From the NCBI RefSeq assembly GCF_900046455.1, contig NZ_FCOT01000009.1, forward strand, positions 124,001-188,000: DNA of 64,000 bases, in the 5' to 3' direction. A program made the translations under genes and the position numbers. Within the stretch, counting starts at the first letter, position 1; each line of letters opens with the position of its first letter. Positions 1-7,050 of the stretch are shown here, in pieces. The notes beneath the pieces were generated by a model. The model was given only the letters and a program-made list of their open reading frames with translations, searched no databases and had not been told where the DNA came from. This DNA comes from Cellulomonas timonensis. Lineage in GTDB: Bacteria > Actinomycetota > Actinomycetes > Actinomycetales > Cellulomonadaceae.

Positions 1-1012
1 GGAGTCCGGTGAGCAGCTCCTCACGCTCAACGGCTGCGTCGACCATGGGCCGGTGCTCGCCCTGCGGGCGCTCGCGCAGACCCTCGAGGACTGCGACGTC
101 CCCTTCGAGTACATGACGGGCCTCGAGGCGCAGACCCGCTGGCCGGGCATGCGGTTCGACGACCGGGCGATCGTGCAGCCCGTCGCCGGCCGGGCCCACG
201 CGGACCGCACCGTCGCCACGCTGCAGTCCGAGGCCGTCCGCCACGGTGCGCAGGTGCGGCACAACGCCCAGGTGCTGTCCCTCGACGTCGTGGAGGACGG
301 CGTGCTGCTCCAGGTCGCCACCTCTGACGAGCAGGGCGAGCCGGTCGTCGAGGAGCTGCGCGCCCGGACGGCCGTGGTGGCCGTCGGGGCCTGGTCGGCG
401 GGCCTGCTCGCCGACGTGCCCGGCTTCGAGGCGCTGCCCGAGCTGGTCGTCACGCAGGAGCAGCCCGCGCACTTCCCCGTGCTCGACGAGGCACACGTCG
501 CCGACGACGGCTGGCCCAGCTTCATCCACCACGTGGACCCCGAGGGGCACGCGGCCGCCCGGGGCGACCTCGGCGCCGATCCCGGGTACCCGGCGCGCGG
601 CGTCTACGGCCACCACACGCCCGGTCAGGGGATCAAGGTCGGCCACCACGGGACGGGCCCGGTGGTGGACCCCGACGAGCGGGACTTCGCCGCCGAGCCG
701 GGCAGGCTCGACGAGCTGCGCGCCTACGTGCGCGAGTGGTTCCCCGGCGTCGACGCCGACGCGCCCGATCCGATCAGCTGCACGTACACGACCACCCCCG
801 ACGAGCGCTTCGTGCTGGACCGGGTGGGGCCTGTGGTCGTCGGGGCCGGATTCTCCGGCCACGGCTTCAAGTTCACCCCCGGCATCGGGCAGGTGCTCGC
901 GGACCTGGCGACGGGGGAGGAGCCCGAGGCGCCCGGCGTCGACCTCGCGGCCTTCACCCTGGTCCGGTTCGCGACGACCGAGCCCGAGGGCGACGTCGTC
1001 CCCGTCGGCTGA
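1..1012 (+). CDS. FAD-dependent amine oxidase, sarcosine oxidase/N-methyltryptophan oxidase type (5' partial)
   Basis: The reading frame is open from base 2 to a TGA at 1010-1012, giving the last 336 residues; the N-terminal FAD-binding Rossmann motif lies outside the window. The segment TLNGCVDHGP near the left edge and the C-terminal AGFSGHGFKF match monomeric sarcosine oxidases, which oxidise N-methyl amines to aldehyde, amine and H2O2. The cysteine encoded at 779-781, in SCTYTTTPDE, aligns with the residue that binds FAD covalently (8-alpha-S-cysteinyl) in that family. Family assignment is firm; substrate is not determined. It converges on yajQ, with a hairpin between them. Confidence 0.85.
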   Translation, partial: ESGEQLLTLNGCVDHGPVLALRALAQTLEDCDVPFEYMTGLEAQTRWPGMRFDDRAIVQPVAGRAHADRTVATLQSEAVRHGAQVRHNAQVLSLDVVEDGVLLQVATSDEQGEPVVEELRARTAVVAVGAWSAGLLADVPGFEALPELVVTQEQPAHFPVLDEAHVADDGWPSFIHHVDPEGHAAARGDLGADPGYPARGVYGHHTPGQGIKVGHHGTGPVVDPDERDFAAEPGRLDELRAYVREWFPGVDADAPDPISCTYTTTPDERFVLDRVGPVVVGAGFSGHGFKFTPGIGQVLADLATGEEPEAPGVDLAAFTLVRFATTEPEGDVVPVG

Positions 1013-1030
1013 CCGGCGCACCAGAGACAC

Positions 1031-1067
1031 AGCAGCGCCCCGGTGTGGTCCACACCGGGGCGCTGCT
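1031..1067. terminator. Bidirectional hairpin between convergent genes
   Basis: A perfect 17-bp inverted repeat (1031-1047 with 1051-1067) closes a 3-nt loop. It lies just after the oxidase stop and just before the yajQ stop on the other strand, so it can terminate both. There is no U-tract, as is common in high-GC actinobacteria. Confidence 0.8.
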
Positions 1068-1081
1068 CGTCGCGCGTCGCG

Positions 1082-1579
1082 TCAGCGGTAGTTCGTGAAC
1101 TGCAGCGCCGCGTCCAGGTCGGCGCCCTTGAGCAACGCGATGACCTCCTGGAGGTCGTCGCGGCTCTTGGCCGTGACGCGCACCTCGTCGCCGGTGATCT
1201 GCGACTTCACGCCCTTGGGACCCTCGTCGCGGATCAGCTTGCCGATCTTCTTGGCGGTCTCGCTGTCGAGCCCTTCCTTGAGGCTCGCCTCGAGCCGGTA
1301 CTCGCGGCCCGACGCCTTCGGGGTCCCCTCGCCGGTGTCGATCGCCTTGAGCGAGATCCCCCGCTTGATGAGCTTGGTCTGGAGCACATCGAGGATCGCG
1401 AGCACGCGCTCCTCGGAGTTCGCGATCATCACGATCTTGTCGCCGCTCCACGCGATCGACGCTCCGACGTTCTTGAAGTCGTAGCGCTGCGAGACCTCCT
1501 TGGCGGCCTGGTTGAGCGCGTTGTCGACCTCCTGCCGGTCGACCTTGCTGACGACGTCGAACGAGGACTCGCTCGCCAT
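1082..1579 (-). CDS. yajQ: YajQ-family (UPF0234) nucleotide-binding protein
   Basis: The 165-residue product has the usual YajQ length. It opens with [18 protein letters not shown] and contains QRYDFKN and the C-terminal LQFTNYR, all family hallmarks. YajQ proteins are small cytosolic proteins with two RNP-like folds; some members bind cyclic di-GMP or nucleic acid, but the role in actinobacteria is unclear. I chose the ATG at 1579 because GGGAGGGAAC stands directly upstream; a longer reading frame to 1651 has no such site and adds 24 residues unlike the family. Confidence 0.9.
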   Translation of the reverse strand: MASESSFDVVSKVDRQEVDNALNQAAKEVSQRYDFKNVGASIAWSGDKIVMIANSEERVLAILDVLQTKLIKRGISLKAIDTGEGTPKASGREYRLEASLKEGLDSETAKKIGKLIRDEGPKGVKSQITGDEVRVTAKSRDDLQEVIALLKGADLDAALQFTNYR

Positions 1580-1665
1580 GGTTCCCTCCCTGCCGGAGCC
1601 CTGCTGGGCGCCGTGATCCGATGGACATCCGCGGGCATGATGCATGAGCACCCCGGATTCGTTGC

Positions 1666-1671
1666 TATCCT
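1666..1671 (+). promoter_or_regulatory. Putative -10 element for tRNA-Tyr
   Basis: TATCCT lies 35 nt before the tRNA-Tyr 5' end. No good -35 is visible at the usual distance, so this is a weak call. Confidence 0.35.
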
Positions 1672-1705
1672 TCCATCCGCACGCCGTTCGCGGCGATGCG
1701 ACCCT

Positions 1706-1787
1706 GGCGGGTTACCCGAGTGGCCAAAGGGGGCTGACTGTAAATCAGCTGGCAACGCCTACGGGGGTTCGAATCCCTCACCCGCCA
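1706..1787 (+). tRNA. tRNA-Tyr (GTA)
   Basis: An 82-nt class II tRNA. The acceptor stem pairs GGCGGGT (1706-1712) with ACCCGCC (1780-1786), with discriminator A1787. The anticodon stem GCTGA/TCAGC encloses CTGTAAA with anticodon GTA at 1740-1742. The long variable arm suits tRNA-Tyr. CCA is not encoded. A strong terminator follows at once, so it appears to be a single-gene unit. Confidence 0.97.
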
Positions 1788-1793
1788 CACGTG

Positions 1794-1827
1794 AACGGGC
1801 GCCCTCTCTTCGGAGAGGGCGCCCGTT
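1794..1827 (+). terminator. Terminator after tRNA-Tyr
   Basis: A 15-bp perfect stem (1794-1808 with 1813-1827) closes a TTCG tetraloop. It starts 7 nt after the tRNA discriminator base and also lies downstream of the convergent lipoprotein gene. Confidence 0.9.
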
Positions 1828-1875
1828 CGTGCGTCTGGGGCTGGGCCCGGTGGGAGCGGGTGCGCCGAGGGCTGG

Positions 1876-2316
1876 TCAGCTCGCGCAGGTGTACGCGCCG
1901 GGGGTGACGGACACCACGGACCCCTCGAAGAGCGTGTCGAAGGCTCCGGCCTCCTGCTCGGAGGCGAAGGGGACCCCGACGGCCACCACGTCGGTGAACC
2001 CGGTGAGCGCGGCGAGCTGCTCCTCGGCGCCCGACTGGCAGGCGGGATCCCAGGCCTCGACGGTGTAGCCGGCCGCGCCGAGCTCGTCGATCGACGGCTG
2101 GAGGGCGTCGACGGCCGTGTCGCTCTGCTCGGCGACGGCCGTCCACACGACCCAGAACGGGTCGGGGGTGTCGGCGCCCAGCGTGAGCGCGTCGGGCCAC
2201 TCCAGGGTCGGCGGCGGCTCGACCGTCTCCGCGGGGCTAGTGCAGCCCGTGAGGGCCGTGAGGGCGCACAGCAGGGCGAGGGCGGCAACGGGCGCGGTGC
2301 GACGTCGGGTAGGCAT
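1876..2316 (-). CDS. Small predicted lipoprotein, function unknown
   Basis: The 146-residue product starts MPTRRR, followed by a hydrophobic stretch and the lipobox LTGC with Cys25, so it should be a membrane-anchored lipoprotein facing outside. The mature part is acidic and rich in W and F, with two cysteines besides the lipid Cys. I do not recognise a known domain. The start at 2316 gives a textbook signal peptide; a GTG at 2340 would add eight residues ahead of it. It converges on the tRNA-Tyr terminator. Confidence 0.75.
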   Translation of the reverse strand: MPTRRRTAPVAALALLCALTALTGCTSPAETVEPPPTLEWPDALTLGADTPDPFWVVWTAVAEQSDTAVDALQPSIDELGAAGYTVEAWDPACQSGAEEQLAALTGFTDVVAVGVPFASEQEAGAFDTLFEGSVVSVTPGAYTCAS

Positions 2317-2404
2317 GCCGGGGATGGTGGCATGGGGCACGCGAGGCTCGCGACGATGCGAATCGTTTACGTGGCGGTGGCCCCGCCTCGGCGAGGCAGC
2401 CGGG

Positions 2405-2680
2405 TCAGGAACAGTCGCGCGCTGTGCGGAACGCGTCGGCGATCTGTTGGGCCTGGGTCGACATCAGGCGCGTGTACAGCCAGAACGTCGCGTCGACGAT
2501 GGACGTCGGCGCGCCGCTGTCGCGTGCGGCCAGCCAGTCCTGCTTGGCGGCGCGCACGTCGGCGTCCATGATCTCCACGCGGAGGTCGTCGTCTGTGGGC
2601 ACGGAGGTACTCTGGCGCAGCGATGCCCGCAGGGCGAGGCCCTCGGGCGAGTTCTGTGCCGGCTCCCGCGTGCAGATCAC
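2405..2680 (-). CDS. Small hypothetical ORF (doubtful)
   Basis: A 91-codon frame with a GTG start at 2680; an internal GTG at 2602 would give 65 residues. The C-terminal half looks like ordinary soluble helical protein (DLRVEIMDADVRAAKQDWL, then an acid and aromatic mix). No clear ribosome binding site precedes either start, and I recognise no family. It fills an otherwise empty stretch between the lipoprotein gene and tRNA-Thr, which is the main reason to record it. Confidence 0.35.
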   Translation of the reverse strand: MICTREPAQNSPEGLALRASLRQSTSVPTDDDLRVEIMDADVRAAKQDWLAARDSGAPTSIVDATFWLYTRLMSTQAQQIADAFRTARDCS

Positions 2681-2792
2681 CCACCTGGGCCATGCGCGTC
2701 TCGGGATCTGGAAGGGTCTGAGGCCCGTGGTTCCGGGGCTCAGGGAGCCGATTTCACTGCAAGGCCCCAGACGTTGTAGCCTTGCACGCGCT

Positions 2793-2865
2793 GCCCCGAT
2801 AGCTCAGTCGGCAGAGCGTCTCCATGGTAAGGAGAAGGTCAAGGGTTCGATTCCCTTTCGGGGCT
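2793..2865 (+). tRNA. tRNA-Thr (GGT)
   Basis: A 73-nt tRNA. GCCCCGA (2793-2799) pairs with TCGGGGC (2858-2864), with discriminator T2865. The anticodon stem TCTCC/GGAGA encloses ATGGTAA with anticodon GGT at 2826-2828. CCA is not encoded. It lies 63 nt before tRNA-Met, in the Thr–Met–rpmG order known from other actinobacteria. Confidence 0.97.
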
Positions 2866-2877
2866 CTGTTGGTGTCC

Positions 2878-2914
2878 GGGGGTTGTGCGACGGTTCGTCC
2901 GCCGCACAACCCCC
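2878..2914 (+). terminator. Hairpin between tRNA-Thr and tRNA-Met
   Basis: A perfect 12-bp stem (2878-2889 with 2903-2914) closes a 13-nt loop. It may terminate some tRNA-Thr transcripts or mark a processing site in a Thr–Met–rpmG precursor. There is no U-tract. Confidence 0.6.
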
Positions 2915-2928
2915 GTCCACCGATAGTT

Positions 2929-3005
2929 GGCGGGGTAGCTCAGGTGGTTAGAGCACACGGCTCATAATCGTGGTGTCGCGGGTTCGAGTCCCGCCCCCGC
3001 TACCA
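2929..3005 (+). tRNA. tRNA-Met (CAT), elongator type
   Basis: A 77-nt tRNA including an encoded CCA (3003-3005). The acceptor stem pairs 2929-2935 with 2995-3001, ending in a G-U pair at the first position. The anticodon stem CACGG/TCGTG encloses CTCATAA with CAT at 2963-2965. It lacks the C1-A72 mismatch and the three G-C pairs of initiator tRNA. Its place just before rpmG supports elongator Met; a lysidine-modified Ile tRNA with the same anticodon is the less likely alternative. Confidence 0.93.
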
Positions 3006-3084
3006 ACAGGACACACACGCACGTCGGCCGGCGACGTGCGCAACCCGTACGCAGCGCCCCGGCGGCGCGAGAGGTGGCAAGACC

Positions 3085-3255
3085 ATGGCCAGCAAGAGCT
3101 CTGACGTTCGCCCGAAGATCACGCTCGCCTGCACCGAGTGCAAGGAGCGGAACTACATCACCAAGAAGAACCGTCGGAACGACCCCGACCGCCTGGAGAT
3201 GAAGAAGTTCTGCCCGCGTGACGGTCGTCACACGGTGCACCGCGAGACCCGCTGA
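3085..3255 (+). CDS. rpmG: 50S ribosomal protein L33
   Basis: A 56-residue basic protein starting [20 protein letters not shown] and ending RHTVHRETR, a clear L33. Zinc-binding forms carry two CxxC pairs. Here Cys16 and Cys19 form the first pair, but the second reads CPRD, so only Cys43 remains and residue 46 is Asp. The ATG at 3085 follows a GAGAGGTGG site. It lies 80 nt after tRNA-Met and 11 nt before the dehydratase pair, the order seen around rpmG2–hadA–hadB in Mycobacterium. Confidence 0.97.
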   Translation: MASKSSDVRPKITLACTECKERNYITKKNRRNDPDRLEMKKFCPRDGRHTVHRETR

Positions 3256-3266
3256 TCTCAGCGCCT

Positions 3267-3716
3267 GTGGCCGTCAACACCGAGTTCATCGGACGCGAGT
3301 ACCCGTCGAACGCCTTCTACGAGGTCGGGCGGGAGAAGATTCGCGAGTTCGCTGAGTCGGTGGGCGCGGCCCACCCAGCACACACTGACGCCTCGGCCGC
3401 TCATGCGCTCGGGCACCCTGACGTCATCGCACCGGTGACGTTCGCGGTGCTCGTCGCCCAGCGCGCCGAGGCGCAGCTGATCCAGGACCCGGCCGCCGGG
3501 ATCGACTTCAGCCGCGTGGTCCACGCCGAGCAGCGGTTCACGCACCACCGCCCGATCTACGCGGGAGACCGTCTCGTCACGGTCCTGCACGTCGACGCGA
3601 TCACCGAGCGCGCCGGGCTGTCGATGGTCAGCACCCGCGCCGAGATCGCGACCGAGGCGAACGAGCCCGTCGCGACGGTGCGGTCCACGCTGGCCGTGCG
3701 CGGGGAGGACGCATGA
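3267..3716 (+). CDS. MaoC-like N-terminal dehydratase subunit (HadA/HadC-like)
   Basis: The 149-residue product resembles the FAS1-like/MaoC N-terminal hot-dog domain, which is non-catalytic and pairs with a catalytic MaoC subunit to dehydrate or hydrate acyl chains. Features such as VNTEFIGREYPSN, HALGHPDVIAPVTF and RVVHAEQRFTHHRPIYAGD fit this family. It starts with GTG at 3267 and overlaps the next gene by ATGA, implying coupled translation of the two subunits. In Mycobacterium the genes at this position, hadA–hadB, act in mycolic acid synthesis. That lipid is not expected in a Cellulomonas-like host, so substrate and pathway are open. Confidence 0.8.
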   Translation: MAVNTEFIGREYPSNAFYEVGREKIREFAESVGAAHPAHTDASAAHALGHPDVIAPVTFAVLVAQRAEAQLIQDPAAGIDFSRVVHAEQRFTHHRPIYAGDRLVTVLHVDAITERAGLSMVSTRAEIATEANEPVATVRSTLAVRGEDA

Positions 3717-4144
3717 GCGCCCCCCGCCCCGTGCTCGCCGGCCTCGAGGTCGGCCAGGTCGTCGGCAAGCGGACCCTCACCGTCGACCGCGCCCGCCTCG
3801 TGCGGTACGCGGCCGCCAGCGGCGACTTCAACCCGATCCACTGGAACGACCGCTTCGCGACAGAGGTCGGCCTGCCCGGCGTCATCGCGCACGGCATGTG
3901 GACGATGGGCGCGGCCGTCGGCGTCGTCGCCGACTGGGCTGGCGACCCGGCAGCCGTCGTCGACTACCAGGTGCGCTTCACGCGTCCCGTCCCGGTGCCC
4001 GATCCCGGCGCCGCGACCGTCGAGGTCACCGCGACCGTCGGCGCCCTCGACCCTGAGGCCGGCGCCGCGCGCGTCGACCTCACCGTGACCTGCGAGGGAG
4101 CCCGCGTCCTCGGCAAGGCGCAGGCCCTCGTCCGCCTGGGCTGA
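3713..4144 (+). CDS. MaoC-family (R)-specific hydratase/dehydratase, catalytic subunit (HadB-like)
   Basis: The 143-residue single hot-dog domain carries the hydratase-2 motif at residues 33-61: SGDFNPIHWND supplies the catalytic Asp38 and His43, followed by GVIAHGMWTM. It should act on 3-hydroxyacyl/enoyl thioesters as a dimer with the product of the preceding gene, with which it overlaps by four bases. No clear terminator follows. Confidence 0.85.
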   Translation: MSAPRPVLAGLEVGQVVGKRTLTVDRARLVRYAAASGDFNPIHWNDRFATEVGLPGVIAHGMWTMGAAVGVVADWAGDPAAVVDYQVRFTRPVPVPDPGAATVEVTATVGALDPEAGAARVDLTVTCEGARVLGKAQALVRLG

Positions 4145-4183
4145 TCCCCGGGGCGGTCGCCGCCGACACGCCACCACCCGTTC

Positions 4184-4252
4184 TGTCGGATTCGTCCGAA
4201 GATCGCTACCGTGTCGCCAAGCCGCAACGATGCGGCCGGTCGCAACGATGCG
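4184..4252 (+). promoter_or_regulatory. Promoter region with a repeated 12-mer ahead of the exported glycosidase-like gene
   Basis: A weak promoter can be read as TGTCGG (4184-4189), 17 bp, TACCGT (4207-4212). Just downstream stand two identical copies of CGCAACGATGCG at 4223-4234 and 4241-4252, 18 bp apart. The core GCA-N4-TGC is partly palindromic, so these may be operators within the early transcribed region. The promoter is a guess; the repeat is exact. Confidence 0.45.
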
Positions 4253-4272
4253 ACCAGGACAGGGGAGCGGCC

Positions 4273-5736
4273 ATGTCACCCACTGCGTCACCTTCCACTG
4301 CGTCACCGTCCACCGCGCGCCCGTTCGACGGCGCAGGGCGTTCCCTCAGCCGCAGAGGCTTCCTCGCGGCCACCGGCGCTGGCGCCGCGGCTGTCTGGCT
4401 CGGCGGCGCCGCGGCGTCCTCCGCGACGGCGGCCGTGCCCGGCAGCCCGCGACCCCTCGGATCCGGTCATGGCTCCCGGGGCAGCGAGAGCGCCGCCCTG
4501 GGCTTCCTGCGGTCCGCCGCCGACGCCTATCCCGCCGTCAACAGCGGCCCCCGGCTCGCGCAGTCCTACGCCGACGAGCTCGGGCTGTTCAGCACCGCGT
4601 TCGTCTATGACAACGCCCTGGCCATCTGCGCCCTGCTGAGCGCCCGGCGCGGCGTCGACCCGCATGCCCGAGCGCTGGGCGACGGCCTGCTGTTCGCGCA
4701 GGACCATGACCCGGACTTCGCCGACGGGCGGCTGCGGCAGGCCTACAACGTGGGCCCGTACACCTTCTACGACGGGTCGCCGCAGCCCGACGGGCTGGTG
4801 CGGGCCGATGGCGCGGCCAACGTCGGATGGCAGTTCGGCTTCCTCGGCACGGCCGTGGGCGACATGGCGTGGCCCGGCATCGCCCTGGTGCAGCTCTATG
4901 AGCGCACCCGGGACCGCCGCCACCTCGACGGGGCTGTGCGGATCGCCGAGTGGATCGTCGACCGCACGACGTCCGCGTTCCCCCTCGGCGGCTACACGTT
5001 CGGCGTCAACGGCGCTGACGAGTCGATCCCGAATGGCTCCACCGAGCACAACATCGACGTCACGGCCTTCTTCACGCTGCTCCACCAGGTCGGCGCCGGG
5101 CGCCGCTGGAAGGAGTCGGCCAAGGTGGCGCGGGCCTTCGTGGAGCGGATGTGGGAGCCGGCGGGCGGGTACTTCTACACCGGCACGAATGACGGCACGG
5201 AGATCAACCGGGCGCCGTTGCCCCTCGACCCGCAGACCTGGAGCTGGTTGGCCCTGCGGGAGAAGCGCTACGCGAAGGCGCTCGACTGGGCGGCGGGCGC
5301 CCTGGCCGCCCGAGACGTGGCGGGCCCCGCCACATCCCAGATGCCCGCGGGCGCCGCGGTGTCCGGGGTGACGTTCAGCTCGGCGAGCCTTGAGTCGACG
5401 GCCCGTTACAACGACATCCAGGTGCACCCGCAGGGTGTGTGGCTCGAGGGCACCGCCCAGCTCGCGACGGCGTTCGCCGACCGTGGCAGCCGCGGCGACA
5501 AGGCCCGCGCGCAGGCGCTGTCGGAGCAGGTGCGCGTCGCCCAGCAGGTCCTCGGGGGTGGCCAGCACCTGGGTGGGTCGCCATTGCCCGCGGGCGGCGG
5601 CGTCGTCGCGGCGTCGAGCCTGATCGACACGGGCTTCGGCTTCGGCTACTTCCAGGTGCAGCACGTGGGCGCCACGTCCTGGCACGTCATGGGCTCGCGC
5701 GGGGCGAACCCGTTCGTGCGCGACGGCCTGAGCTGA
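4273..5736 (+). CDS. Tat-exported (alpha/alpha)6-barrel glycosidase-like protein
   Basis: The 487-residue product opens with a twin-arginine signal (SRRGFLA at residues 26-32, then a hydrophobic Ala/Gly stretch), so it should be exported folded. The mature part has repeated helical-hairpin features with many Trp, Tyr and Asp residues (FVYDNALAICALL, NVGWQFGFLG, TEHNIDVTAFFTLLHQ, LDPQTWSWLAL), typical of six-hairpin glycosidases and lyases. I cannot name the family or substrate. The start follows GGGGAG. A LacI-type regulator and sugar-type MFS genes lie downstream, consistent with carbohydrate use. Confidence 0.65.
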   Translation: MSPTASPSTASPSTARPFDGAGRSLSRRGFLAATGAGAAAVWLGGAAASSATAAVPGSPRPLGSGHGSRGSESAALGFLRSAADAYPAVNSGPRLAQSYADELGLFSTAFVYDNALAICALLSARRGVDPHARALGDGLLFAQDHDPDFADGRLRQAYNVGPYTFYDGSPQPDGLVRADGAANVGWQFGFLGTAVGDMAWPGIALVQLYERTRDRRHLDGAVRIAEWIVDRTTSAFPLGGYTFGVNGADESIPNGSTEHNIDVTAFFTLLHQVGAGRRWKESAKVARAFVERMWEPAGGYFYTGTNDGTEINRAPLPLDPQTWSWLALREKRYAKALDWAAGALAARDVAGPATSQMPAGAAVSGVTFSSASLESTARYNDIQVHPQGVWLEGTAQLATAFADRGSRGDKARAQALSEQVRVAQQVLGGGQHLGGSPLPAGGGVVAASSLIDTGFGFGYFQVQHVGATSWHVMGSRGANPFVRDGLS

Positions 5737-5745
5737 GGCTCACGC

Positions 5746-5780
5746 CGCTGGCCGGCCGGGGTGCGCCGGGCCGGCCAGCG
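5746..5780. terminator. Hairpin between convergent genes
   Basis: A perfect 12-bp stem (5746-5757 with 5769-5780) and an 11-nt loop lie between the glycosidase-like gene and the LacI-type gene, which converge here. It can serve both. Confidence 0.75.
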
Positions 5781-5809
5781 CGAGCGGTCTGCGCGGGCCG
5801 GGCAGTGGC

Positions 5810-6871
5810 TCAGGCCGGTGGGGGGCCCGTCGTGGTGCCGAGGCGCAGTGACACGGGCAGCATCACGGGGGCGGGGATCCGGCCCTCGAGCAGCGCCTCG
5901 ATGGCGTGGCCCACAGCCGCGCCCTTCTCGGCGAGCGGCTGGACCACGCTGGTGAGGAGGTCGGGGGCGAGCCAGGGCAGGTCGAGCCCGTCGAAGCCGG
6001 CGACGGAGACATCCTCGGGCACCCGCAGCCCGAGCTCGCGCGCGGCGAGCACCACGCCGGAGGCGAGCAGGTCGGATTGGGCGAGGATCGCCGTCGGCCG
6101 ATCGGGCCCGCTGAGCAGCGCCCGCCCGGCGTCGGTCCCATGCTCGACGAGCGAGGCAGGCGCCTCCCAGGTGGCGACGGGCACGATGCCGGCGTCGCGG
6201 ACGCCCTCGATGCGGCGCCGGGTGATCTCCCAGGAGAGCTCGGCGGCGCGCCGCTCGTCGACGAGCCCGGCGCGGCCGAACTCGTTGAAGGGGAGCGTGA
6301 CGGTGGCGATGCGCTCGTGGCCGAGCTCGAGCAGGTGCCGTCCGAGCTCGGCGGTGCCGGCCTGGTCGTCGATGCCGATTGCCGCCACGTCGTCGACGGC
6401 CTGCCCCTCGACCACGACGGTGGGGATGCCGCGGCGGCGCAGGGCCATGAGGTTGGGGTTCTCCACGGTGCCGCCCCAGATGATCGCGGCGACGTCCATG
6501 GCGGCGGTCTCCACCAGCGGGTCGACGCCGCGCTGCTCGGCGCCGCCCGAGTCGGGGATCAGCAGCACGCCGAGGCCCAGCGGCTCGAGGGTGCGCACGA
6601 GTCCGTCGAGCATCTGCACGGAGACCGGGTCGCGGAATGAGCGCCGGAGCGCGTCCCCGACCACGACGCCGACGATGCCGGACTTGCCGCTGCGCAGCTG
6701 GCGCCCGAGCGGGTTCGGCCCCGCGTAGTCGAGCTCCTCGGCGGCGCGGATGACGCGTTCGCGGGTGGCGGCGGCGATCGGCCCGGCTCCGGAGAACGCG
6801 AGCGACGCTGTCGACACTGACACTCCGGCTGCCGCGGCGACGTCGGCAAGGGTCGGGCGATCGCTCGACAG
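5810..6871 (-). CDS. LacI-family transcriptional regulator (probable CTG start)
   Basis: The product has the LacI layout: an N-terminal helix-turn-helix (TLADVAAAAGVSVSTASLAF), a hinge helix (ATRERVIRAAEELDY) and a periplasmic-binding-like domain (GIVGVVVGD to the C-terminus). An in-frame TGA at 6880-6878 closes the frame upstream, and the only codon that keeps the whole HTH is CTG at 6871, giving 353 residues. A GTG at 6881 has the better ribosome site but is one base out of frame; deleting one C from the CCCC run would join it. The first GTG in frame, at 6823, would cut the HTH in half. It is divergent from the first MFS gene and probably controls it. Confidence 0.85.
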   Translation of the reverse strand: MSSDRPTLADVAAAAGVSVSTASLAFSGAGPIAAATRERVIRAAEELDYAGPNPLGRQLRSGKSGIVGVVVGDALRRSFRDPVSVQMLDGLVRTLEPLGLGVLLIPDSGGAEQRGVDPLVETAAMDVAAIIWGGTVENPNLMALRRRGIPTVVVEGQAVDDVAAIGIDDQAGTAELGRHLLELGHERIATVTLPFNEFGRAGLVDERRAAELSWEITRRRIEGVRDAGIVPVATWEAPASLVEHGTDAGRALLSGPDRPTAILAQSDLLASGVVLAARELGLRVPEDVSVAGFDGLDLPWLAPDLLTSVVQPLAEKGAAVGHAIEALLEGRIPAPVMLPVSLRLGTTTGPPPA

Positions 6872-6972
6872 GGGAGTTCACCGCCCTTCGGTGGTGGCAT
6901 GCGGCAGGCCCGGGCAGGCGCTGCGTGGGAGGTCTCGGACAGTCAGCGTACCGGTCGCGCCAAAGCAGCGAT

Positions 6973-7018
6973 CAAATCGATTCGACATGGCGTTCCGACG
7001 TGTGGTCGAATCGATTCG
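6973..7018. promoter_or_regulatory. Two LacI-type operators in the regulator–MFS intergenic region
   Basis: CAAATCGATTCG at 6973-6984 and the perfect palindrome CGAATCGATTCG at 7007-7018 share the core AATCGATT. Their centres are 34 bp apart. Palindromes with a central CG are the usual LacI-family target, and the sites sit between the regulator and the first MFS gene, so autoregulation and control of the transporters are likely. Confidence 0.75.
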
Positions 7019-7050
7019 TCACCATCCGCGCCATCGACCTGGAGAGAGCT

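Noticed and set aside
2332-2571. Plus-strand frames opposite the doubtful small ORF before tRNA-Thr
   Set aside because: Arg-rich composition, no ribosome site and no hydrophobic or domain-like segment.
5439-6728. Plus-strand open frame across the end of the glycosidase-like gene and the LacI-type gene
   Set aside because: It runs through a 12-bp terminator hairpin and opposite a clear LacI-family gene; its composition is Ala/Arg/Ser-rich shadow sequence.
6925-7050. In-frame 42-codon extension of the first MFS gene
   Set aside because: It would contain both operators and lacks a ribosome site; the GTG at 7051 has GGAGAGA.
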